From Desulfobacterales bacterium (GTDB lineage Bacteria; Desulfobacterota; Desulfobacteria; Desulfobacterales; UBA11574), in assembly GCA_030145595.1 (NCBI GenBank), contig JAQYVG010000038.1:1-17191 (forward strand): 17,191 nt of DNA, in the 5' to 3' direction. Both the position numbers and the translations under genes were made by a program. A model generated the notes under the pieces. The model saw only the letters and a list, made by a program, of their open reading frames with translations, had not been told where the DNA came from and did no database searches. This document shows positions 1 through 6,291 of this stretch, one piece after another; position 1 is the first letter of the stretch; every line of letters starts with the position of its first letter.

Positions 1-21
1 CAGATTACCCCAGTGAAATAC

Positions 22-119
22 GTCCCGGTTAAACAAAAAACGGGCAGGTTTAACAGGATAAACTCCGCTCCTCATTGGCATGCCCCAGTTAAACAAAAAA
101 AGAAAGGATGGTTTAACGG
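22..119. repeat. Two 60-bp-spaced copies of a GTTAAAC repeat
   Basis: Two related units start at 22 and 82, exactly 60 bp apart. Each opens with G(T/C)CCC(G/A)GTTAAACAAAAA and continues to a GGTTTAAC segment followed by a GG(A/G)TAAA-like end. GTTAAAC and GTTTAAC are inverted within each unit, so each could form a small hairpin. The opening 18 bp recurs at 2297-2314 on the far side of the accessory genes. No open reading frame is evident in 1-256. The repeats are visible directly; their nature (REP-like or relic of a mobile element) is unknown. Confidence 0.6.
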
Positions 120-141
120 GGTAAAAATTGCACGGGGCAGG

Positions 142-256
142 CGCAGATTAACGCAGATTATTTAATTAGCCACGGGTCTTCGCTGCGCTACGCCCCCGCA
201 CGCAGGTCTTCGCTGCGCTTCAGGCTACGACCCGACAAGACGCCCCCGCAAGCAGG
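142..256. repeat. Short direct repeats downstream of the HEPN relic
   Basis: CGCAGATTA occurs twice at about 142-160. It is followed by two copies of GGTCTTCGCTGCGCT (about 175-189 and 205-219). Each copy leads to an ACGCCCCCGCA(C/A)GCAGG end (about 189-206 and 240-256). The units are imperfect and of different length, which suggests degenerate repeat DNA. No gene is apparent here. Confidence 0.5.
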
Positions 257-667
257 TTATTTGTTCTCATCTTTAAGAAAACCCTTACAAAGACTAGGCA
301 CTGGTGCGGCTAATTCTCGAAGGCGTGTTTCGTCCAGCATAAATCCATAGCCATGCATGTGCATGTGGCGAAAAAGTAGCAATTCAAGAAGCCCTTCAAA
401 CTGCGCATCTGAAAGAATGCCATGCTCCCTTGATTTCATTAGCAAATTCTTATGCCAGTTCTCATCCTTTTGCACTCTGACGCCCATATTTTGCAATTGG
501 TAACGTATGATACCTTCGATACCGGTATATATGTTTTACAAAAGCGTGCCAAGTGCGATGACCTCGTATTTTGAAAGATCTGTCTTTCCCGTGAGATCCT
601 CAATCATTATCACTGCTTTTTCAATGTTCTTTCGCTCATCTTCTAAAAATGAATCTTTACCGCTCAT
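257..667 (-). pseudogene. HepT-like HEPN ribonuclease toxin, interrupted by an in-frame TAA
   Basis: From ATG at 667 the frame runs 43 codons and meets TAA at 538-536 (codon 44). It then continues in the same frame for 92 more sense codons to the stop at 257. The sequence across the stop reads ALGTLL-stop-NIYTGIEGII. This matches, from memory, the HepT-like pattern in which a Gln often fills that place, so a single CAA to TAA change explains it. The C-terminal part has a WHKNLL segment and the HEPN Rx4H motif (FRHMHMHGYGF; R100 and H105 of the full frame, with Tyr107). The gene overlaps the upstream MNT gene by 11 bp, as is common for HEPN/MNT pairs. A GGGGG stretch precedes the start. A 79-residue fragment beginning at ATG 496 keeps the catalytic motif, but restart there is unproven. 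It may be a true pseudogene, a sequencing error, or less likely a readthrough gene. Confidence 0.75.
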
Positions 668-929
668 AAATACTAACCCCCTTGGCACGAATAATTGAAG
701 CTATTGGAATGTCCTGTGACAAGTCTACAAGATCAACAGGCTTAGGAAGAGCCATAAAGAGACGGGCATAGAATTTGAAAAACAGCTCTGGTGAAATTCC
801 CTCAACGGCCAAATCAATATCACGCGCAACAGCATCATCTTCAAGCGAAGATCCAAAAATCAATACGGCTTTCACATCAAACTCACGAGCACATTCCATA
901 ATAGTTTTTCTTATATCAGGTGAAATCAT
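657..929 (-). CDS. MNT-type minimal nucleotidyltransferase (antitoxin-like)
   Basis: This is a 90-residue protein with the minimal nucleotidyltransferase signature. It has GSS at about residues 26-28, then DID at about 38-40 in a GS-x9-DxD arrangement, and a later VDLVDL segment that supplies the third acidic residue. In known MNT/HEPN pairs the MNT partner neutralises the HEPN RNase, in some systems by AMPylating a Tyr near the Rx4-6H motif. That is family knowledge, not shown here. The start is ATG at 929, preceded by a strong AAGGGGGGGA ribosome binding site. It lies immediately upstream of, and overlaps, the broken HEPN gene. The MNT frame itself is intact, so the locus looks like an antitoxin left after its toxin was lost. 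Confidence 0.85.
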   Translation of the reverse strand: MISPDIRKTIMECAREFDVKAVLIFGSSLEDDAVARDIDLAVEGISPELFFKFYARLFMALPKPVDLVDLSQDIPIASIIRAKGVSIYER

Positions 930-996
930 AAATGTTTATCCCCCCCTTTCTTATCAACCGGGCTTACTAATAATAAAATCATTTGATGGTTGGGAG

Positions 997-1080
997 CTTC
1001 CGGGACGCCCCTTAAATTATAAGTTTATGCCTTAACCTTTGATTTATTTGAATCTTGGGGACGTTCTGAACATATTAAGT
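997..1080. repeat. Dispersed repeat, copy A, downstream side of the NYN gene
   Basis: The stretch contains CTTCCGGGACGCCCCTTAAA, then a TTTATGCCTTAACCTTTGAT segment, and ends with TTGGGGACGTTC. The same blocks occur in the same order and orientation at 1961-2140. The GGGACGTTC-type end resembles sequences I recall near REP-associated transposases in Deltaproteobacteria. That link is recollection only, and no transposase gene is present in the window. Confidence 0.6.
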
Positions 1081-1107
1081 TTCTTCCCCCTCATTCCTCT
1101 TTCCGGA

Positions 1108-1935
1108 TCACTCCTCGTGGACCGGCAAATGGATGATATAGCCGCCGGAGCGTTCGTCCCTTTCCAGCTCCAGCAGACCGCGGCGCTGCCCGTCTTCCAG
1201 CAGCTGGCCGAAGGTCCGAAAGCCGTAATAGGATTCGGTGAAACCGGGATTGCGCCGCTTGAGGGCCTGTTTGACCATTGAACCCCAGATCTTGTCAGCT
1301 TCACCGCGCTCGGCGATGAGAGCCTCGACGGTTTCGATGATCAAGTCCACGGCCATTTGTTTTCTGTCTTTTCCAGTTTTACTGGCCCCCTTCTTGGGTG
1401 CCAGGCCCGGACTCGGTTCACTGTCTATTTTTTTGCTCTTTTTCTTTTTGGCCTCTTCCTCCCGAACCAGGTCGTCGTAATAGATGAACTCATCGCAGTT
1501 GGCAATCAGCAGGTCCGAGGAGGAATTTTTCACCCCGCAGCCGATGACCACCTTGTTGTTTTCGCGTAGCTTGCTCACCAAAGGCGAAAAATCTGAGTCC
1601 CCGCTGATAATGACAAAGGTCTCCACGTGGCTCTTGGTATAACACAGGTCCAGGGCATCGACCACCATGCGGATGTCGGCCGAATTCTTGCCCGACTGGC
1701 GTACATGGGGGATTTCGATCAGCTCGAAAGCGGCCTCGTGCATGACCTTCTTAAACTCCTTGTAGCGCTCCCAGTCGCAGTAGGCCTTCTTGACGACGAT
1801 GCTGCCTTTGAGCAGCAGGCGTTCGAGCACTTTCTGGATGTCGAACTTTGCATACTTGGAGTCTTTCACGCCCAGAGCGATATTCTCGAAATCGCAGAAC
1901 AATGCCATATTCTTTATCTCGACTTGGCTGACCAT
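1108..1935 (-). CDS. NYN-domain ribonuclease-like protein with C-terminal LOTUS/OST-HTH domain
   Basis: This 275-residue protein has an N-terminal NYN (PIN-like, LabA/DUF88) domain at about residues 8-155. Its acidic metal-site residues are visible as D15 in CDFEN, D87 in ADIRM, D93, and D113/D115 in SGDSDF. A Lys/Ser-rich linker follows at about 158-192. The C-terminal region, about 195-270, contains NPGFTESYYGFRTFGQLL and matches the OST-HTH/LOTUS pattern, an RNA-binding winged helix. NYN domains of this type are usually RNases, and the LOTUS domain would give RNA targeting. The substrate cannot be read from sequence. The start is ATG at 1935 with AAGGAGGA about 6 nt upstream. The gene is visibly more GC-rich than its AT-rich flanks and lies between two direct repeats (997-1080 and 1961-2140), which suggests acquisition by transfer. 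It appears to be transcribed as a single gene. Confidence 0.88.
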   Translation of the reverse strand: MVSQVEIKNMALFCDFENIALGVKDSKYAKFDIQKVLERLLLKGSIVVKKAYCDWERYKEFKKVMHEAAFELIEIPHVRQSGKNSADIRMVVDALDLCYTKSHVETFVIISGDSDFSPLVSKLRENNKVVIGCGVKNSSSDLLIANCDEFIYYDDLVREEEAKKKKSKKIDSEPSPGLAPKKGASKTGKDRKQMAVDLIIETVEALIAERGEADKIWGSMVKQALKRRNPGFTESYYGFRTFGQLLEDGQRRGLLELERDERSGGYIIHLPVHEE

Positions 1936-1960
1936 ATGTTGTTCCTCCTTCAGTAGGGGA

Positions 1961-2140
1961 CTTCCGTGACGCCCCTTAAATTTACACCCCTGGTTGCTTG
2001 TTACTTGTTGCTGCCGTCTAAGTTCTACGGGACGTACATTAGTTTATAAGTTCCTGCCTTAACCTTTAGATTTATTTGGCAAATATGGCTTAATTCCCAT
2101 TGTATTAATTTTGGATCTGGGGGACGGTCATACAATTTAA
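1961..2140. repeat. Dispersed repeat, copy B, upstream side of the NYN gene
   Basis: This copy begins CTTCCGTGACGCCCCTTAAA, contains TTCCTGCCTTAACCTTTAGA, and ends near GGATCTGGGGGACGGTCA. These blocks match copy A at 997-1080 in the same orientation. It carries about 60 extra bases (about 1983-2044) after the first block and further extra sequence before the GGGGGACGG end. Together the two copies bracket the NYN-LOTUS gene. Confidence 0.6.
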
Positions 2141-2349
2141 CTATTTTTTTGGTCCTACGCGCTAACGGATAACTCCAGGAACGCCGCTTACTATATTGCC
2201 TTAATTCCTATCCCCATCACCCAATTTTATCAAGAACATAACTCATCCAGACATCCCCGCTGCCGGTCTAAATACCGGGGTTCCCCGGTTAAATTCGTCC
2301 CAGTTAAACAAAAATTAGTAGAGAATGAGATGAAATTAAAGAGGGAGCT
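2141..2349. other. Non-coding interval with a short palindrome and a third GTTAAAC repeat
   Basis: I see no credible gene here. ACCGGGG (2274-2280) and CCCCGGT (2283-2289) form a 7-bp perfect inverted repeat with a 2-nt centre. GTCCCAGTTAAACAAAAA at 2297-2314 is the third copy of the 18-bp block found at 22 and 82. The rest is AT-rich and unremarkable. Confidence 0.5.
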
Positions 2350-2457
2350 TTGAAAAAAATAAAAGCCATTGGTGAGAAAATAAAGAGTGCGGAAAAGGAG
2401 CTGGCCGTCCTTGAAGCAAAGAGGGCTGAGTTGAAAACCAATCGAAAAAGGGTTTAA
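2350..2457 (+). CDS. Possible small coiled-coil peptide or gene relic
   Basis: A TTG-initiated frame of 35 codons encodes a Lys/Glu/Ala-rich, strongly helical peptide (KSAEKELAVLEAKRAEL core) that should form a coiled coil. A GAGGGAG ribosome-binding-like sequence lies just upstream (2341-2347). The stop codon falls inside the left arm of the hairpin at 2447-2483. It may be a real small protein or the leftover N-terminus of a larger coiled-coil-led protein. I do not recognise a family. Coding status is uncertain because the start is TTG and the frame is short. Confidence 0.3.
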   Translation: MKKIKAIGEKIKSAEKELAVLEAKRAELKTNRKRV

Positions 2458-2490
2458 CAGAGACGATGCTTGTTAAACCCTTTATTTTTA
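2447..2490. terminator. Bidirectional Rho-independent terminator
   Basis: A 13-bp perfect stem is formed by AAAGGGTTTAACA (2447-2459) and TGTTAAACCCTTT (2471-2483), with an 11-nt loop. On the plus strand it is followed by TTTATTTTT. On the minus strand it is followed by TTTTT. It can therefore end the minus-strand secG-tRNA transcript and anything read from the left. The core GTTTAAC/GTTAAAC resembles the repeats at 22-119. Confidence 0.8.
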
Positions 2491-2492
2491 CA

Positions 2493-2579
2493 TGGTGCCG
2501 AAGCCCGGACTTGAACCGGGACGCCCGTAAGGCACTACCCCCTCAAGATAGCGTGTCTACCAAATTCCACCACTTCGGC
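2493..2579 (-). tRNA. tRNA-Leu, anticodon GAG
   Basis: The 87-nt gene includes the encoded CCA. A perfect 7-bp acceptor stem (GCCGAAG with CTTCGGC) closes the molecule, with discriminator A. The anticodon stem CTATC/GGTAG holds the loop TTGAGGG, giving anticodon GAG for CUC and CUU codons. A long variable arm (class II, as expected for Leu) and the T-arm CCCGG-TTCAAGT-CCGGG are present. It starts only 12 bp after the secG stop, so cotranscription with secG is likely. This is the same linkage as E. coli secG-leuU. Confidence 0.96.
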
Positions 2580-2591
2580 ACAAAAGATAAT

Positions 2592-2984
2592 TTATTTTTG
2601 CGCGCCTTTTCCAGCTTGCGCCGGTTGAAGAGGCGGTGCTGTTTCCGCAGCGGGTTGCGCGCCTTGATCCGGGGCGGCCGGTATAGCCGGTGCCGTCGGT
2701 GTTGCCTGCTGTTCGATGGGCGCTTTTTTGTCCACCATAATCGAGTCACCGGTAGTCAGGCCGGACCTGTAAGCAAGCACCAAAGAGGTTAGCATAAAAA
2801 TGACAGCCGCCACCGTAGTTGCTTTACCCAAAAAAGTTGATGCACCCGAACTCCCAAAAAGGGTCTGGCTGGAACCTCCGCCGAAAGCAGCGCCCATATC
2901 AGCGCCTTTGCCCGTCTGTAAAAGCACGATCATGATCAGGGCGATGCAGACGATAACATGCATTATGATTAAAAATGTTGACAT
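2592..2984 (-). CDS. secG: SecG, protein-export translocon subunit
   Basis: This 130-residue inner-membrane protein is the small auxiliary subunit of the SecYEG channel, which helps SecA-driven export. Two transmembrane segments are clear, about residues 4-22 and 55-72. Between them is the typical SecG loop with LLQTGKGADMGAAFGGG and QTLFGSSGA. The C-terminal tail from about residue 85 is rich in Pro, Ala and Gln, which makes the protein somewhat longer than E. coli SecG. The start is ATG at 2984 with TAGGA upstream. It lies 17 bp after tpiA, in the common tpiA-secG order, and just before tRNA-Leu(GAG). Confidence 0.95.
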   Translation of the reverse strand: MSTFLIIMHVIVCIALIMIVLLQTGKGADMGAAFGGGSSQTLFGSSGASTFLGKATTVAAVIFMLTSLVLAYRSGLTTGDSIMVDKKAPIEQQATPTAPAIPAAPDQGAQPAAETAPPLQPAQAGKGAQK

Positions 2985-3001
2985 ATTGTAGTTCCTAAAA
3001 T

Positions 3002-3763
3002 TTATTCTTTATATAAAACTATCCGGCTGAACGTTTCAGCACTCAGACTGGCGCCGCCCACAAGTGCTCCGTCAATGTCGGCCATCGCCATCAGTTCTGC
3101 GATATTATTCGGTTTAACGCTTCCTCCATATAGTATTCTAATTGATTTGGCAAGCACATTCCCAAATGTTTTATCGACAAGCGAGCGCAAAAACTGATGA
3201 GTCTCTTGAGCTTGATCACTGGTTGCGGTTTTACCGGTTCCAATGGCCCAGACAGGTTCATAAGCGATCACCAGGGTTTCAAGGTCGTTGGCAGAGAGAC
3301 CTTTTAATCCATTATGCAGTTGCTTGTCAAGTACCGTAAACGTTTGATTCGATTCTCGTTCATTTTCGGTCTCGCCAACGCAAAAAACAGGTATCAAATC
3401 GTTTTTAATCGCGGACCTTATTTTTTTGTTAACGGATTCGTCGGTCTCCCCGAAATATTGGCGCCGCTCCGAGTGGCCGATAATGACATGCCGGCAGCCT
3501 GTCGAAATCAGCATGGCGGCAGAGATTTGACCGGTAAAGGCGCCTTCTTTTTCCCAGAAAAGGTTTTGGGCACCAAGAAAAACATTACTATCCTTGACCA
3601 CTTCCGATACTGCGGAAAGGGCTGTAAACGGCGGTGCGATCATTACGTCGACATCAGCGGCCGCAGCTGTAAGTTTAACCAGCTGACGGGCGGTTTCAAC
3701 GGCTTCGCTACAGGTTTTATACATCTTCCAGTTTCCGGCGATCAGCGGTCTGCGAGTTTCCAT
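3002..3763 (-). CDS. tpiA: Triosephosphate isomerase
   Basis: This 253-residue cytosolic TIM-barrel enzyme interconverts dihydroxyacetone phosphate and glyceraldehyde 3-phosphate in glycolysis and gluconeogenesis. Catalytic residues are in place: N11 and K13 (GNWKM), H97 (IIGHSERR) and E169 (AYEPVWAIGTGK). The C-terminal phosphate-binding LYGGSVKP is also present. Length matches the family. The start is ATG at 3763. The preceding purine tract (GAGGGGGG) serves as the ribosome binding site and abuts the tandem repeat that separates this gene from gap. It is probably cotranscribed with gap and secG. Confidence 0.97.
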   Translation of the reverse strand: METRRPLIAGNWKMYKTCSEAVETARQLVKLTAAAADVDVMIAPPFTALSAVSEVVKDSNVFLGAQNLFWEKEGAFTGQISAAMLISTGCRHVIIGHSERRQYFGETDESVNKKIRSAIKNDLIPVFCVGETENERESNQTFTVLDKQLHNGLKGLSANDLETLVIAYEPVWAIGTGKTATSDQAQETHQFLRSLVDKTFGNVLAKSIRILYGGSVKPNNIAELMAMADIDGALVGGASLSAETFSRIVLYKE

Positions 3764-3784
3764 TTTATTTAACCCCCCTCAAAC

Positions 3785-3938
3785 GAAGTGCTCCTCAAGC
3801 GAAGCGCTCCTCAAATGCAATGCTCATCAAGCGTAGCGCTCCTCCAATGCAGTGCTCCTCAAGCGCAGCGCTCCTCCAATGCAGTGCTCCTCAAGCGAAG
3901 CGCTCCTCAAATGCAATGCTCCCCAAGCCAAATGCTCC
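3785..3938. repeat. 16-bp tandem repeat (VNTR-like) between gap and tpiA
   Basis: Nine full units and one partial unit of a 16-bp motif run head to tail, consensus G(A/C)AG(C/T)GCTCCTCAAGC. Units alternate between ends ..CTCAAGC and ..CTC(A/C)AAT, so there is a higher 32-bp period. The last partial unit ends at the base before the gap stop codon. Because 16 is not a multiple of three, a coding role is unlikely. In the minus-strand transcript this is the gap-tpiA leader, so it could affect tpiA translation. There are no unique spacers, so it is not a CRISPR array. Confidence 0.9.
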
Positions 3939-4943
3939 CTACAATTGGGCTCCGATCATAGCGGCCAGATCGACCATGCGGTGCGAGTATCCGGTTTCAT
4001 TGTCGTACCATGACAGCACTTTGACCATGTTTTCGACCACATAAGTGGTCGGTGCATCGACGATGGAAGAAAAAGCGGATCCATTGAAATCAGAGGATAC
4101 CAGCGGAAGATCGCAATAATCGAGTATCCCTGCCAGTGATTTTTCCGCAGCCTCTTTTAAAGCGTCGTTGACGTCCGTGGCGGTAACGCCGGATTTTTCG
4201 ACAGTCACCACCAAATCAACCAAAGAAACGTTCGGCGTCGGAACTCGAATGGCCAGGCCGTTGAGCTTGCCGGCCAGTTCCGGAAGCACCAGGGCGACCG
4301 CCCTGGCCGCACCGGTAGTGGTCGGAATCATGGAGAGAGCCGCTGCTCTGGCCCTGCGTAGATCCTTATGTGGAAAGTCTAAAAGGCGCTGGTCACCCGT
4401 GTAAGAATGAATCGTGGTCATCAGTCCGCACTTTAGACCGAAATTTTCAAGGAGCACCTTGGCGACCGGTGCCAGACAGTTGGTTGTACAAGAGGCATTC
4501 GATATAATATGATGATTTCTGGGATCATACTGGTTGGAGTTGACTCCCATGACAATCGTAACATCAGGCTCCGGGGCAGGTGCAGAGATGATAACTTTGC
4601 GAGCACCGGCGGCCAGATGCTTGGATGCGTTTTCGTGGTCCCTGAAGAGCCCGGTGCATTCGGCAACGATGTCGACACCAAAATCATTCCAGGGGATGGT
4701 GGCAGGGTCTTTTACAGACGTAACAGCGATAGATTTTCCATCAACCGTAATGGCGTTATCTTGAGCGGCAACTTCTTTGTCTATTTTGCCGTGAACAGAA
4801 TCATAGGTGAGAAGATGAGCCATTGTCACAGGATCTGTCAGGTCATTTAACGCGACAACTTCTACATCCGGACGGTCAACTGCAGCCCTGAAAACAAGAC
4901 GACCAATCCTTCCAAAGCCGTTTATACCTAATTTAATACTCAT
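3939..4943 (-). CDS. gap: Glyceraldehyde-3-phosphate dehydrogenase, type I
   Basis: The 334-residue enzyme oxidises glyceraldehyde 3-phosphate to 1,3-bisphosphoglycerate in the cytosol, with reduction of NAD(P). The N-terminal dinucleotide-binding motif GINGFGRIGR (about 6-15) is followed by D34 in NDL, which favours NAD. The catalytic cysteine is C152 in SNASCTTNC, and H179 (TTIHSYT) is the general base. The C-terminal WYDNETGYSHR motif is intact. The start is ATG at 4943 with AAGGAGG spaced 5 nt. It follows the EIIA gene by 19 bp. Downstream comes tpiA after a repeat, without the pgk that often lies between them. Confidence 0.97.
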   Translation of the reverse strand: MSIKLGINGFGRIGRLVFRAAVDRPDVEVVALNDLTDPVTMAHLLTYDSVHGKIDKEVAAQDNAITVDGKSIAVTSVKDPATIPWNDFGVDIVAECTGLFRDHENASKHLAAGARKVIISAPAPEPDVTIVMGVNSNQYDPRNHHIISNASCTTNCLAPVAKVLLENFGLKCGLMTTIHSYTGDQRLLDFPHKDLRRARAAALSMIPTTTGAARAVALVLPELAGKLNGLAIRVPTPNVSLVDLVVTVEKSGVTATDVNDALKEAAEKSLAGILDYCDLPLVSSDFNGSAFSSIVDAPTTYVVENMVKVLSWYDNETGYSHRMVDLAAMIGAQL

Positions 4944-4962
4944 AATGCCTCCTTGAAGTGTT

Positions 4963-5376
4963 TTATTTCCGTTTGTTGCCTTTCAAAATTCCGCTTGCAA
5001 GTGAAATACTCTTTTTTCCAAAAGCTTCCAAGTCCACAGCAAGCTCGCTGAGCTGTGTTTTTTCACGAGCTTCTACAGCTTTGATTAACATGGGCAGGTT
5101 AACCCCGGATATGACTTCCACACGTCCTTCTTCAAGAAATGAATAACTTAAGTTAGACGGAGTTCCTCCGAACATGTCTGTGAGAATGAGGACGCCTTCC
5201 CTCTGGTCGACCTTTTTAATTCCTTCAACGATTTTTTGGCGCAGCTTGTCAACATTTTCGTTCAAGTTAATCGAAACCGAAACCGTGGTTTCGGGCCGAT
5301 TGCCGATAATAAATTCAGCAGTGTCAATGAGTGCATCTCCTAGCTGACTGTGGGTTGCAATGACTATGCCTATCAT
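4963..5376 (-). CDS. PTS EIIA component, mannose/fructose family
   Basis: This 137-residue protein matches the EIIA-Man (ManX N-terminal) fold. The phosphorylatable His is H9 in IATHSQLGDAL. The LTDMFGGTPSN motif near residues 66-76 and the SGVNLPML segment are typical. In family members the phosphate comes from HPr. No EIIB, EIIC or EIID, HPr or EI gene is visible in the window. In Deltaproteobacteria such genes near rapZ often act in regulation or carry sugar-PTS parts next door. The start is ATG at 5376 with AAGGA upstream. It lies 33 bp after rapZ and 19 bp before gap, so it is probably in one operon with both. Confidence 0.9.
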   Translation of the reverse strand: MIGIVIATHSQLGDALIDTAEFIIGNRPETTVSVSINLNENVDKLRQKIVEGIKKVDQREGVLILTDMFGGTPSNLSYSFLEEGRVEVISGVNLPMLIKAVEAREKTQLSELAVDLEAFGKKSISLASGILKGNKRK

Positions 5377-5409
5377 AAAATTCCTTGTTTTTGTTTAAAG
5401 TTATAAAAT

Positions 5410-6273
5410 TTATTGATCAATATCGCGGTGGGTGACGATAACAGACTGATCCGGTTTTGAAATATGTTCAAATATCGATTCGGCAATAACTACCGAGCGA
5501 TGCCTTCCTCCCGTACAACCCACGGCAATGGTGAAGTAGGCTTTCCCCTCCTTTGCATTCAAGGGGATTAAATACTCCAGCAGATCAAGATATTTCTTTA
5601 AAAATCTGCGGGTTTCATCGTCATTGATGACAAACTCTTTTATTTTAGGGTCTTTTCCATTTAAATCCTTGAGTTTGGGAACAAAGTACGGATTGGCGAG
5701 AAAGCGCACATCTATTACCAGGTTCGCATCGAGAGGGATACCGTATTTGAAACCAAACGACAGGATGTTGATCCTCATGGGCGCAAGCTTGATACTTTTT
5801 TGCGCGATATCTTTGATAACGGACTTTAGCTCGTGAACATTGTAGCGGGAAGTATTAATAATTTTGTCGGCAACTCTTCTGAGATCTTGCAGCTGCTCCT
5901 TTTCCGTGCGTATTCCGTCCAGCAGGCTTTTGCCCTGGGAGAGGGGATGATGCCTGCGCGTTTGGCTGTAGCGATGCAGCAAAACCTCTTCATCGGCTTC
6001 AAGAAAAAGGATCGTGAAATTATGTCCTTTCTTTTTGAGTCCTTTAAAAATTGATTTGTATTTGGAAAGGAAGCCTTTTTCTCGCAGGTCCATTACAAAT
6101 ACAAGCCCTGCAATTTCACTGCCGCTTTGAAACGGGAGCTCCAAAAACTTTGGAAGCAGAGCAACCGGCATATTGTCGACGCAGTAAAACCCCGTATCCT
6201 CAAAGGCGGCAAGCGCAGTACTTTTGCCTGAGCCAGAACATCCTGTAATAATTATAATATTTAGTTTTTTCAC
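5410..6273 (-). CDS. rapZ: RapZ-family nucleotide-binding protein
   Basis: The 287-residue protein has an N-terminal Walker A GCSGSGKS (residues 11-18) and the NMPVALLP segment typical of RapZ/YvcJ. Its C-terminal domain carries SFGFKYGIPLDANLVIDVRFL and GCTGGRHRSV (about 252-261). In E. coli, RapZ is the RNase E adaptor that binds small RNAs and controls GlmS levels. Whether it does so here is not known. The apparent start is GTG at 6273 with only a weak ribosome binding site, 18 bp after ptsN. The first residues lead directly into the P-loop strand, which supports this start. The ptsN-rapZ order is conserved in Proteobacteria. Confidence 0.95.
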   Translation of the reverse strand: MKKLNIIIITGCSGSGKSTALAAFEDTGFYCVDNMPVALLPKFLELPFQSGSEIAGLVFVMDLREKGFLSKYKSIFKGLKKKGHNFTILFLEADEEVLLHRYSQTRRHHPLSQGKSLLDGIRTEKEQLQDLRRVADKIINTSRYNVHELKSVIKDIAQKSIKLAPMRINILSFGFKYGIPLDANLVIDVRFLANPYFVPKLKDLNGKDPKIKEFVINDDETRRFLKKYLDLLEYLIPLNAKEGKAYFTIAVGCTGGRHRSVVIAESIFEHISKPDQSVIVTHRDIDQ

Positions 6274-6291
6274 TTTACTGCAAGTTATGGT

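Noticed and set aside
536..543. Frameshift or programmed slippage in the HEPN gene
   Set aside because: The frame before and after the stop is the same, so the lesion is a nonsense codon, and no slippery heptamer is needed.
674..690. TGGCAC resembling a sigma-54 -24 element
   Set aside because: It lies within the MNT coding region and has no TTGC at the correct spacing.
2493..2579. tRNA-Leu as an integration site with a duplicated 3' end
   Set aside because: I found no second copy of the tRNA 3' end in 1-2480 and no integrase gene, so an att-site claim is not supported.
2466..2792. 108-codon plus-strand frame across the tRNA and secG
   Set aside because: It is antisense to tRNA-Leu and the secG tail, with an Arg/Cys-rich composition typical of a shadow frame.
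3785..3938. Possible CRISPR array between tpiA and gap
   Set aside because: The 16-bp units are directly adjacent and contain no unique spacers, and no cas gene is present.
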